64,000 nt of DNA, taken from Tethya wilhelma (lineage: Eukaryota > Porifera > Demospongiae > Tethyida > Tethyidae). Below, piece after piece: positions 49,711-60,055 of the stretch. The notes under the pieces were generated by a model, which searched no databases, was not told the DNA's origin, and saw only the letters and a list, made by a program, of their open reading frames with translations. The translations under genes and the position numbers were made by a program. Each line of letters starts with the position of its first letter. Position 1 is the stretch's first letter. Where the stretch lies: NCBI GenBank assembly GCA_964030475.1, contig CAXIPT010000014.1, positions 417,675 through 481,674 on the forward strand, in the 5' to 3' direction.

Positions 49711-49872
49711 ATTACAAGTAGTAAAAATTTTGAAAAAATAAGTAGTGTAGGAATGGGCAGTGCGGTAAAAAGTATTGGAACAAGGTAGGGTCTCAGTTTC
49801 GGCACATGACTACTTTGTATTGTGTCTATGGGACAGTCGGCCCATTCCTACTATACGTACTACCGTACGTAT
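49711..49872. repeat. dispersed repeat family member plus inverted 55-bp block
   Basis: Carries AGTGTAGGAATGGGCAGT and TATTGGAACAAGG as in 45557-45670. Its right part (about 49815-49872, TTGTGTCTATGGGACAGTCG) reappears inverted at about 51297-51356. Confidence 0.7.
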
Positions 49873-50025
49873 GATATAGCCTATAAAAAAAACAACCATT
49901 GCCAAATTGACTGCATGACTGGAAAATTCACAGCTCTCAACTCAGATGGAAACAACATTCATGCATGCTTGGAGCAAGCCTAAGAAAACTCTTCAGGCTT
50001 ATAGGATTGCCTGCTGGCTGATATA

Positions 50026-50175
50026 CCGTATTGCCGGAAATATTGACGGGGATTTTAATTTGACGGTTTGACAGTCAGAGTCAAAATCATCATTTGAATT
50101 GGTCAATATTTTTATTTTACGTACTGTGGAGCAAACCGTCAATTTTTTGACCGTCAATATTTCCTGCTATACGAT
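50026..50175. mobile_element. MITE with CCGTATTGCCGG ends (copy 3)
   Basis: Flanked by TA; 150 bases. The ends are related to the CCGTATAGCGGG family, but the interior is built on TATTGACGG/CCGTCAATA inverse blocks. Confidence 0.8.
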
Positions 50176-50566
50176 ACAACCTAGCTGTCAGGGAATTCTA
50201 CGCAAGGGCCTATATATACATATATGTACAAGACTATGGCTCAATTGAGTCATTGCAGCTATCTATATAGTCACCTGGGGACTGTTCAACGAGACTGAAT
50301 TTAAGTTAAAAAAAATAAACAGTTCACTAAACTTTACTGGCCTATATAGTATGTGCACATGTGCTTCATTTGGCCAGCATTTGCTGCTTCTTTTAGTACT
50401 ATAGCTAGTAAAATATTGCAGAAATCATTCTGGAGTATATTTTAAGCACTGACAGCATAATTATATATTCTAGTGCATAGCCCTTCCATGTTCTTTGCTT
50501 TGCTGTTGAAGTCTAGCCTTGAGCTTCGTTTCATGTTCAATCACATATTGTCCTTTACATGTAAAT

Positions 50567-51193
50567 AGGACCCCGGAATATGCCATTATAACTACCACTC
50601 AAAATTATACGAGTTATACCAAAATTTAGGTATTAACTACCACTCAAACTTATATGAGATAGGTTATTTTCTATACTAGAACTACCACTCAAATTTTGAC
50701 GGCAAGCAAAACACTAACACCCAAATTTATACGAGTTTATGCAAACTGTAGACAACTATACCAAAATTTAGGTAACTCCCACTCAAGTTTATACAAGAAA
50801 GGTGATTTTCAATACTAGAACTATCACTCAAATTTTGACGGCAAGCAAAACACTAACACTTAATTTTAAACAAGTTTATGCAAACTGTAGACAACTACCA
50901 CTCACATTTAATATATGAGATAACCAAGTTTTGCTATATTAATTGAGGGAATTAGAATACGAATTTTAAACTTTGTTGATTTTTGCCTTATTGTGTGTTG
51001 TTAAGCAAGAAAAATCCCTCCAAAATTGATGATTGTTTGAATGTACTACCACTTAAAATTATACAATATAGGTGCTAGTTCAAAACAACTAACACTCAAA
51101 TTTATACGAGATCAGAGAAAAACTTGTATATGAGATAGGCCTGTTTTGGTGCTTTTTTGAGTGGTAGTTAGGAGTGGCTTATTGCGGGGTCCT
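50567..51193. mobile_element. hAT-type MITE with internal tandem repeats
   Basis: 627 bases. The ends AGGACCCCGGAATA and the inverse TATTGCGGGGTCCT are flanked by a perfect 8-bp duplication ATGTAAAT (50559-50566 and 51194-51201), the hAT signature. Extended inverted repeats run through AACTACCACTCAAAA. The interior holds degenerate tandem units (ACTACCACTCAAATTT, GACGGCAAGCAAAACACTAA). Non-coding. Confidence 0.93.
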
Positions 51194-51625
51194 ATGTAAA
51201 TGGAAATATTGTTATAGTCTTTGCACATGTGCACCCTGGCCTAGTTGTTAAATTTTTTTGCAGTTTTTCATTCAATTTGAGTATCTTATCATATACGTAT
51301 GGTAGTATGTATAGTAGGAATGGGCCGACTGTCCCATAGACACAATACAAAATATTGGCCACTATAAAAATCTAGTCAAACAAAATTAAACCTTTAAAGT
51401 TGCTAAGAGGGTCTTACTGCTAGATTACCAACTACATGCAAGGTCTAAAACTCACAAAAACTTTCCTCAGCACTCGTAGAGAGTGCTAGTTGGAAGCCAC
51501 AATAGTACAATTTTTGTCCTAACGTACGTACGTACGTACCTATACTTTCTGACTGACTTACTTGAAAAGAATTTCCAGAGAACCATGCAGAATGTGTTGA
51601 GCCAACTTTGACAGCACAAAGTATA

Positions 51626-51842
51626 CCGTATAGCACAAAATATATTGGTGGGAATAAAATTTGGTGGATTGTCCAAAATTTCATGATTGGCGGATTATAT
51701 TTTGGCATTTGCGCTCCCATCAATATTATGTGCATGCGCAAAAATGACTGTTTGGCGGAGTTAATATTGGCGGTCGTTACCAAACCACCAATCCGCCAAT
51801 ATTAAAATCTGCCAAATTTTGTGCTATATATATAATATACGG
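51626..51842. mobile_element. MITE with CCGTATAGCACA left end (copy 4)
   Basis: Flanked by TA. The left end CCGTATAGCACAAAAT and right end ATTTTGTGCTATA...ATACGG are inverse apart from a small TA-rich insertion. The interior is a dyad of TTGGTGG/TTGGCGG blocks. Confidence 0.8.
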
Positions 51843-52096
51843 TAAGTTCTTTTACTATACATCCCTGGAAACTCATTTTCAAACAAAAACTAGAAAGCTT
51901 TGAAACTTAGTGTATAAATTCATGTACTAATCTTTGCAGTTAGAGTTCGAAGGTCATTACCCACTTGGCATTGTTATGCGCATACACATTAGCCTCCAGC
52001 ATGATGTAGTGCAGGTATAGTTGCTACTCAAGCTTTTTGTAGGGACTAACCAGTCTCTAATAGGATCCACACTGTAGTCTTGAAAAAAGTGAATGA

Positions 52097-52490
52097 TCGC
52101 AGCAAGTAGTAAAAATTTTTAAAAATGAAAAGTGTAGGAATGGGCAGTTATATAAGTAAAAAGTATTGGAACACGGCATGTCTCAATTTCGGGCCTTTCG
52201 GCACATGACTACGTACTTCATTTTTATGCCCAACTCTTGGCTGGCAGTCCAGTTATATAGTTTACTCCACTGCTTAGCCAACTGATTAGTAGGAATTTGC
52301 AATAATAAACTACGTTATACATACAAATCATAATTGCATTTACGACTTTAAGGATCCATGTGAGGGACCAAGAATAAAAATGAAGTAGTCATGTGCTGAA
52401 AGGCCCGAAATTGAGACATGTCTTGTTCCAATACTTTTACCGAACTGCCCATTCCTACACTTTTCAGTTTTTTTAAAATTTGTACTGTAG
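52097..52490. repeat. two dispersed-repeat members in inverse orientation
   Basis: About 52097-52228 (plus) and 52372-52490 (minus) share AGTGTAGGAATGGGCAGT, GGCATGTCTCAATTTCGGGC and CACATGACTACTTCA-type text with the copies at 45557 and 49711. Confidence 0.75.
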
Positions 52491-52955
52491 CTATTTAATT
52501 TCCAGTTTGGTCAACACCATGACAACTACTCAATGCTTCAAAATTCCAATGGGGCTCACTCAGGATCGCCCCAATAAACGTGTCGGTCTGCTTCTAGCTA
52601 TACTTAGTGTTTGTAAGTTTATTTTTTTTTTTTTTGTTTTAGCATGTATATACCTGTATAGATAATTATATTAATTTAATGGTCTCAATCAATATTATAC
52701 TTTCCTCACTAAGTGGAGCACGATATTATGGCAATAAAAAAATTATGCATGGTTTATGCATAAAAATACGTATATAGATGCATTAGCTAATATGATTGAC
52801 ACCTTTCGATTGAGCTAGCTCACATATCACCATTAAAAAATATATAATATTATTTGAAACAACGTGAAGGATATACCATGGGGGCTTTTATTGTATATTA
52901 TTGTTTTATTGCCTTTTATTGCTTTTATTGTAAATAATTATGGTACGTAGCATAC

Positions 52956-55758
52956 CTGTTTTCACTTCATTTGCTCTCTGTTCATTAGTAACCACATCCA
53001 CCAGGTCCCACCACTCCACAGTGAACTCTACATGAGGAGAAAAAGAGGACAAACAATAAATTGGAATAAGTACTAGTGTTAACAACAGCATAGCAAAGAG
53101 TATAATATACATACAACTTACTAAATCTCAAAATGATGGTTGCTGATAGCACCTTTCCACTAAGTTTAACACTATCTTTCCCTCCAAACATAATGACCTC
53201 CACTAGTCGTGGTCCCAAGGTAATGGCAGCAATAGAGTGGTCATATCTTTGAACTTGAACATCATCACGCAGTGAAAGCTAACATATAATTTAATGAATT
53301 ACTATTTTTAACCAAATCACTGCAAATTAATTTTATAGATGCAATTCACATGGACATCCGCTTTTTTCAGGTAATTATTTGACAACAATCACGGTTAATC
53401 ATCTACATGGTATCAAATTCAGTAGTACTGACATCATGCTTCGCACCTTCTTCCACTTCCTGGATGTCAAATCAAATAGCCAACAATCCTTCAATGTGTT
53501 GTGATCATTGTCCACCCCACCTGATATTAGTAGCTGGGGGTGTTCTCCACCATAGCCTAAACAACAGGCAGCATGATGACATCTTTCAACTGGCCATGAC
53601 TCACCCAACCTCGGCTCAATTTTAGTCCAATGCTGTACATGTATAATACAAGCAAAAAGGATATCATCACATAATCACATGACATTAAAAAAGTTACACA
53701 AACTGATTATATCAATAATAATGCAAAAATGCACAGTCATGTAAGAAATGATGCTAAAGAACATCATTACTATACAACATAATAACATGAAACTACTGGA
53801 CTAGGTGTATACCAACATGAATGTGTGTAATACGATACAATATAGCAGGAAAGTTTTGCGGGGTTTAACTTATATTAAGGGTTTTTAGCAGATCATGCTC
53901 CATTCGTGAAAGTTTTTACCCTCAAAATTCTCCTTAATGTATATACATATGGGCACCCACAGCTAATCTGCAAAAGTTAAACCGCAAAAACGTTTGATTA
54001 GAAACATCTGCGAAAGTTTGACACCGCAAAACATTCCCGCTATATACGGTATTGCGGGACAACATAAATTGTGGTGAATTAGTGTCCTATTAATTTTTTT
54101 CAAATTGCCAAACAGTTTTATACACATTGCATGCACATGTATAGAAACAATACAACATGCAGGACTAAATTGCAAATAATGCTTAATTTCCCAAATTAAT
54201 TATACCCACTATATACAGCATCTCTTTTAAACGGCATACCATACTAATAAAATCAATGAAATAGACCTCGTTGACCCGTCTACATTGTTGCTGGTAGCCA
54301 CCAAAGATCACTGCCCTATTTCCATCCATAGTAATAAATGAGAATCCATCAGAGGGAGGAGGTCTGGACCCAGTCATGGGAGGAGATGACCAGGTACCTG
54401 GAGACAGTGCATTATGTCATAAAATATGTAAAGCCTAAATACATAATAATTATTATGCATGCACATACACACTGGCACGTAGACAGGTACACACATAAAA
54501 TGAAAGGCACCATATGCATGGTGCACAACCCTCGGCGTATATACACTGTGATAAATGCAATACAAATATTATTTATTGCATGCATTATAATGAGGCAATG
54601 AGGAAGGATATCGAGGCATGATTGTACGTATACTGTCAGCATTGCAATCTGAGACTCATGTAAAATACATTTTCTATACTTTACTGCAGCTGCATAACAT
54701 CGAGGCTGGCATTGCATGCAGACTGTACTGTGCATGGGCGTGGCTACTTAGGCAACATCGCGATCATAATATTATCACAAGCTATCTTGCTGCAGAGTTT
54801 GCAAAACACAAGCGCTTGGACTAGACATATGAAGAAGTTTTCCCTCAAAACGCTCATGTCCTCCTTGAACTGCAAATTAGTAGAGCCTTTGATTCAGCAG
54901 GTGCCAATTAGTGAGAACTCAGGACCAAGGTGTGACTATCACTGCTCACTGTACATTAGTAATGCTACCAAGAACCTTCAAACTGAACTTTCATCCAATT
55001 TTGCCGCGCTATAAACTCACTTTTTCTTAACACAATGATTGGCAAAAAGTAAGCTGAGGCTCTAAACAACATCACCACGTGTTGCAATTTTTCATTAAAT
55101 TCTTATAATTGGAGAAAATCTAGAAAAAGGTAAAGGGTTGTTGGATCTGCCAGCTCAGTTGCAATACAGTTCAATAGAGTGAATGGCTAGAGTTGTCTCT
55201 TTCAAGTGAAAAATGCCGCGGGAAAATAAGACAAATACCTATCATATTAAGCATCATTAGATAGAAGAAAGACTGAACAACTTTAGAATGGGTTGCAAAA
55301 TTTGAAATATCAATTATGAAAAAAAATATTCAAGAAAAACATACAAATTATAGACAATTATGGTCATTTTCCAATGTCAAAAGGTGTGACAAGCTGTGAA
55401 TTTGCAAAAATGATCACAAACTTCTTCATATGAATACTCTGTTACGTCTAAGCATTTATACTAAAGTCAGTGTCGCTATCTCAGACTTCCAGTGTTCTAG
55501 CGAGGTGCAGCTAGCGCACGATCAGGCAACTCTCGTTAGCTAGCTCGCTTTAATTATACGTATACATAGTGCTAGTGGGTGGGGCCACGTAGCCAAAATG
55601 GCCGCCCGAGCGATGGCTCGGACTGAAAATCCTGGCATAGCTCAAGAACTATAAGCTTTTAGCTTCTGATACACATATTTTTTTTAGATGAACATCAGTA
55701 CTCCATGCTTATGTCCTTAATTTTCAGAGTAGACTTGCTGTTCTTCAGATTAAGAGTG

Positions 55759-55805
<47 letters not shown>

Positions 55806-56377
55806 ACACACGCACACACACTACCTCCACACTTAATACCGTTATTAAAAATGTGGAATTCATTGGTCCATCCTCTTCCATCTATAGTATAACGGTCTTT
55901 ATAAAATGTAGCTCCTGGCTGGGTGGGAGATGTGGGAATTCCTACACCACCAAACAATGCTAAGCTCCTATTATTTACTGCAACCATTTTAGTCCCCCAT
56001 TTCTTCATGGGTCCTATATCTGAAGTGAGAAGCTTCCACTCCATTGTAGAAGTATCCAACTCACTGAGAGTACCAGAGAATGAGCCACGACCATCGCTGC
56101 CACCATAAGAATACAGTTTATTTCCAATAAAAGCACAGGCACAAGAAATCACTCCATTATGTGGTGTTCCACTTGTTTTCTTTTGGACCCATATCTTCAA
56201 GTGACCGTTATACTCCTCTAATTCTCGAGATTGTTTATAAATGGCGTCATTTGAGTCGTCTTCCGTTTCTCCAAAGCAAACGTAGACGTTCTCACCATTA
56301 CAACAGCAGCAGTGTTCCTTCCTAGGTGACGGTTCATATTTTAAATTTAGAGAAGCATCAACGGACTTGGTGGCCAT
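52956..56377 (-). CDS. Kelch-Roc-COR-Death gene, copy B: kelch exons
   Basis: Five exons: 56377-55825, 54397-54240, 53632-53447, 53278-53122 and 53027-52956. The protein starts MATKSVDASLNLKYEPSP. Kelch blades show Gly-Gly pairs (YSYGGSDGRG, LALFGGVGIP, AVIFGGYQQ, LLISGGVDND, VIMFGGKDS) followed by Trp/Tyr positions such as TMEWKLL and SRKWKK, giving five or six blades of a propeller. The last exon reads FTVEWWDLVDVVTNEQRANE. It ends with a phase-1 donor (ACAG|GTATGC) and no stop, so another exon must follow. In the window as given none follows on this strand. The Roc exon at 41170 begins in the required phase, and copy D shows this same exon order. Kelch propellers usually bind protein partners, here perhaps upstream ligands. 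Confidence 0.87.
53838..54049. mobile_element. MITE with TATAGC(A/G)GGAA ends (copy 5)
   Basis: TA-flanked. The ends CAATATAGCAGGAAAG and CATTCCCGCTATATACGG are inverse with mismatches. Inner blocks GCGGGGTTTAACTT and AAGTTTGACACCGC repeat the pattern of copies 1 and 2. It lies in the intron between kelch exons 2 and 3 of copy B. Confidence 0.75.
54398..55757 (-). other. intron 1 of copy B, no other gene
   Basis: Non-coding sequence between kelch exons 1 and 2. It has palindromic GCATGC motifs and a region (about 54600-55020) with short open frames lacking any family match. Confidence 0.6.
55758..55822. repeat. (CA)n microsatellite next to a splice donor
   Basis: CA run, UG in the copy B transcript, starting immediately after the donor of kelch exon 1 (GTAGTGTGTGTG). 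Confidence 0.95.
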
Positions 56378-56450
56378 GTCGGCCAACTAAGTAGCCCCGC
56401 CTATTTAACTTTAAGGTCAGGTGACCACAAAAATGAGCATGCGCAGATGC
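56378..56450 (-). promoter_or_regulatory. copy B proximal promoter
   Basis: GCCCCGCC, then GGTCAGGTGACC (56415-56426) and GAGCATGCGCAGA (56435-56447), in the same order as upstream of copy A. The central 12-mer is a near-palindrome differing from the copy A version (GGTCATATGACC) at two central bases. Confidence 0.6.
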
Positions 56451-56728
56451 AACTCTCAGCAATCTTCCGTTTTCAGGGTTAGGAGTCTGGACTATTATTT
56501 TTAAGCTTATGCGCGTTCAGTATACACAATACCGAGTCTTGATTTGTTTTTCAGTAGTTTCTATATTGTTTATCCAACAGCTCCTCCACTCCTCCTCCAA
56601 ACCAGCAGACACGCCCCTCCAATCCAAGAATTGTAGACACGCCCCTCCACTTTGGCAAAAAACATTCCCCTCCACTTAATTGCATAAAAAATTATAGCCC
56701 TCAGTCCTTCCAATTTTCCCCTTTGAAA

Positions 56729-57183
56729 AGACCTTTTCCACGCGGAACAGTAGCGATTTTTTAATGAGATGCATGACGTGTTATGACGAATTGTGACGAT
56801 AGACACGCCCCTTGGTGGGCAAATTTGATACTGCCATGCTTGGAAGGATGCTTCAGCCAGCTAAGTCTACTGAGTTCACGATGGCTTTTACATGCTATTT
56901 CTTACGTAGTGTGGTGCTATTTTCTCGGGTTTGTTGCTATTTGAAGTTTGTATAGACCCTTCTCCATGTTTTATCTGGCTTGCTGCTTCTATTTCCAGTA
57001 GAAGGCTCTTTAGCTTGCACTAAAGTTAAAACTTGGCCTCAGCATAGTCAGCCTCAGCCAGTACAAAAATTATTCCATTCGCTTGCCCACCAATGGGCGT
57101 GGCCTGTGTCATAACGTGTCAGAAAACGTCACTTCCACTTGTTTCGCGCTAGCGCTACTTTCCCGTGCGCGTGGAAAAGGTCT
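56729..57183. mobile_element. foldback MITE, 455 bp
   Basis: The ends AGACCTTTTCCACGCG and CGCGTGGAAAAGGTCT are exact inverses. Further inner matches include GGTGGGCAA against TTGCCCACC and CGTGTTATGAC against GTCATAACGTG. No target duplication is evident and there is no coding capacity. Confidence 0.8.
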
Positions 57184-57504
57184 ATTGCAGTATGAATGGT
57201 AGTATATATCAGTCAAACAATGACGAGATTTAGTGTTGTCCATGTTTTGAAATTTGTCAGAAATCTCAAGGCCCAATGATTGTCAGAGAAAACCAAAGCT
57301 AATTAAGAGTTTAAGTATTAAGCACTATATATGTTCCACCAGTTAAGCCTGACGTAAAACGTAAAGAATTGAAAGCCAGCATGTTATGTAAGCCTTTTAA
57401 TGTAGCTTATAAAATTATTAAAGCTTTATTTTAGAGCACCCAGTCATGCATATTTTGCTCATGCTAGCTAGTATGCCACAAAAGGAACACTGCATGCTTA
57501 TATA

Positions 57505-57725
57505 CAGTAGGGCCTCCGATTGGCGATGTGGACCCTCAGAGATAGGGGCACAGTATTATAAACCTCTCAACAAGGGACGATTTTTGGTTCCCAAAAATTC
57601 CAATTCCCTACTGTAGTAATACAACCACCTTCAAAAAGAGGACAACCTCTCTACAAAGGACAAATTTAAACAATCCGAATTATATTATCCCCAAAGTGTC
57701 AATCCTTTGTTCAGAGGTTTTACTG
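57505..57725. mobile_element. TA-flanked MITE with CAGTA(G/A)(G/A)(G/A)CCTC ends
   Basis: The ends CAGTAGGGCCTCCGA and TCAGAGGTTTTACTG are flanked by TA (57503-57504 and 57726-57727), a Tc1/mariner-type arrangement. The interior is unremarkable. Confidence 0.75.
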
Positions 57726-60055
57726 TACTCATATTAAAAGCTATGGAAATACTAGGAGGATTCAATGACTTGTTTGGTAACTATATGACTGACTCGGCAA
57801 GCTAGAGGATGCATGGAATGCTTATTTGCATGGGGCAACCACCACTTTATAGACACTAAAAGCAGTCAAACAGCTTCAAAAAACATGTGTATCTTCCTGC
57901 CTGATCATGAGTTTAGCTTGTGTGAAAGAAGTTAAAAAGGTTGTTTAAATGACTAACAAATAAACCAGTATAATGATGCCTGTATAATTACTTATATATA
58001 TATATATATTTATATAACTGTAAGGAATTGCTGCACGAAGCATGCACTCAATGTATAAGAAATAATCCTGACTGTATGTTGGCGAATAATGTAATTACAA
58101 TAATTAATACTAACAAGAATTTAAAACCATGCATGCAGTGACCCTTACTGACACACTGAATATGATTTGTAACATGACAAGGAAGACAGCTAGTGAGTCA
58201 AACCTCCAAACTATGGAAACTTTGGGAGTGGGACTTTTGTCCTCTCTTCTGACGTTGTCCCTATCTTGGAGGTTCACTAAATTATGCATCAATTATTCAT
58301 TTATGGGTGTACTATTATAATAATATTGCTGAGGATCAACTGCCAGGCCTGAGGGGACATGGATGCACATTGAGAGAAGAATTGGAGTAAAAATGCTCTA
58401 TATGTTGCTCAACTAGTCAGTGAATATCTTAGACTAGTTGCTAACTATATATACCTAAAAGTAAAAAGAAAGCAGTCTATGTTTATTTGTTCGTCTAGTT
58501 GCCGGGAAAGGCATGTTTTCAACTCAGTGTAGTTAAGGCTGCCTTAACTTATTATAATGTACATTTTATGGAGTGCATTTTTATGCAAGAATATATATTG
58601 GATTGTTACTATAACTTTCATTTACAAGTGTCAGTATCAAGGCTGAAAGCTAATGGTGGCTTTCAGTATGTAAAATTTTGTCAAAATATTGCATTGCCTG
58701 GAAATTTGGTCCCAAAAAATTTTTTGGACAGATAAGGAGAGAAACATGCCAATATCTAATATTGTACACCTATGTACAATCTAAGATATAATCAATAAGC
58801 ATATAATAATTAGCTAATTATATTATATGTTTGTTGATTATAATTATCTTAGAAACTAATGTACCTAAATAGTAAATTTCCAGGCAGATCTGATATCTTA
58901 TGGTTTATAGATCTACTCGTGAACAATAAATTGGACCCATACAATGATCGAGCGTTAGCTTTCAGCATTTTCAAAAGTATGTATTTTGTAGTATGGCCAT
59001 ATGCCCACAATTTTTTTTCTGACTTTCATTTTCACAATTTACATCAAGCACGTAAAATATACGATGACTACGTACTTAGTTTGGTTGTCTAACTACAAAG
59101 TAAAGTCAAAACACGAAAGGGGTTGTTTTTAAATAATGCCTGGCTTAACTTTTTGAGGCAGTTTTAACTACACTGAAATGTTATGATCATCATTGCTCAC
59201 CATAAGGTTTTTAAAAAATGCAATCGCGGTGTTTGCTGTATAATTATCTATGGGCAAAGACATGATGGGAGCACAGTTCATGTCCACTGTCGGGAATCGA
59301 GAAGCGCCCATTTCTCAATTATAATTGTTTCTTAAGTATACTATGACAATGGTAATTTAAATCTGTGCCACAGACTATGGCCACTTGAGAGATTATCCGC
59401 TTCTCGGAAGCTAGGTTCATTATCGAAGGTTCGACTGTATAATTATAGATCTAGGCATGCTAGACTAAAACCACACTGATGTAATTTCTCTTTCACTGTG
59501 TACCTGTTTCCTGTGATGTTTAGAAATCATGCACAGTTACGTGCATATGATTGTGTAACCTATATACTGGCTTAGTAAGCAACCACTATTTAGTAAGCAA
59601 AAACATTACCATCCTGAGATCGAGGAACAATAATTTAACACTAAAATAACACTCATTGAGACAAATTGAAACCGAAAAGTTTTTCAAGATGTTTCTCTTT
59701 TAATATTGGCTGCAATAAAAATTATATGAGATGTTCATATTAATCAGTTAATTGGCATGCAATCTAGAGTTGGTCACATGAACCAGAAGGCAACTACTAA
59801 ACTAGTAAAATTGAAAAGTAATCACACAGTGAATACATTAATAATAATCATTATCATGATTTAAAAAATCCAAATTTATATATGGATATAATTATAATAT
59901 GAGTAAACAACTGTACATACAGACAATAATATGTTAGACAGTAATCATAATTAATAAATTATGCACAAACTGTCAAAATCAGATAAACAATCATACTATT
60001 CTACCGTGTATGATTGAGTAACTGGTGCATGAGTGCAGTCATACTTCAGTGATGT
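57726..60055. other. intergenic; no supported gene
   Basis: AT-rich. A (TA)n run lies near 57990-58010. At about 59380-59441 GAAGGTTCGACTGTA, with inner CTTGAGAGATTATCC, looks like one end of another mariner-type MITE whose partner I could not find. Short open frames show no family match. Confidence 0.5.

Larger units (their letters stand above)
47907..52955 (-). other. long repeat-rich intron of copy B (inferred) or spacer
   Basis: No gene is supported. Under the flipped-contig model this is part of a roughly 8.7-kb intron between kelch exon 5 and the Roc exon. It contains imperfect tandem repeats, three MITEs with distinct ends and dispersed repeats, listed separately. An NRF1-like TTGCGCATGCGTAA lies near 49388-49402. 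Confidence 0.6.

Noticed and set aside
54600..55020. Open frame of about 100 codons in intron 1 of copy B
   Set aside because: No family resemblance, mixed composition, and a position inside a well-supported intron.
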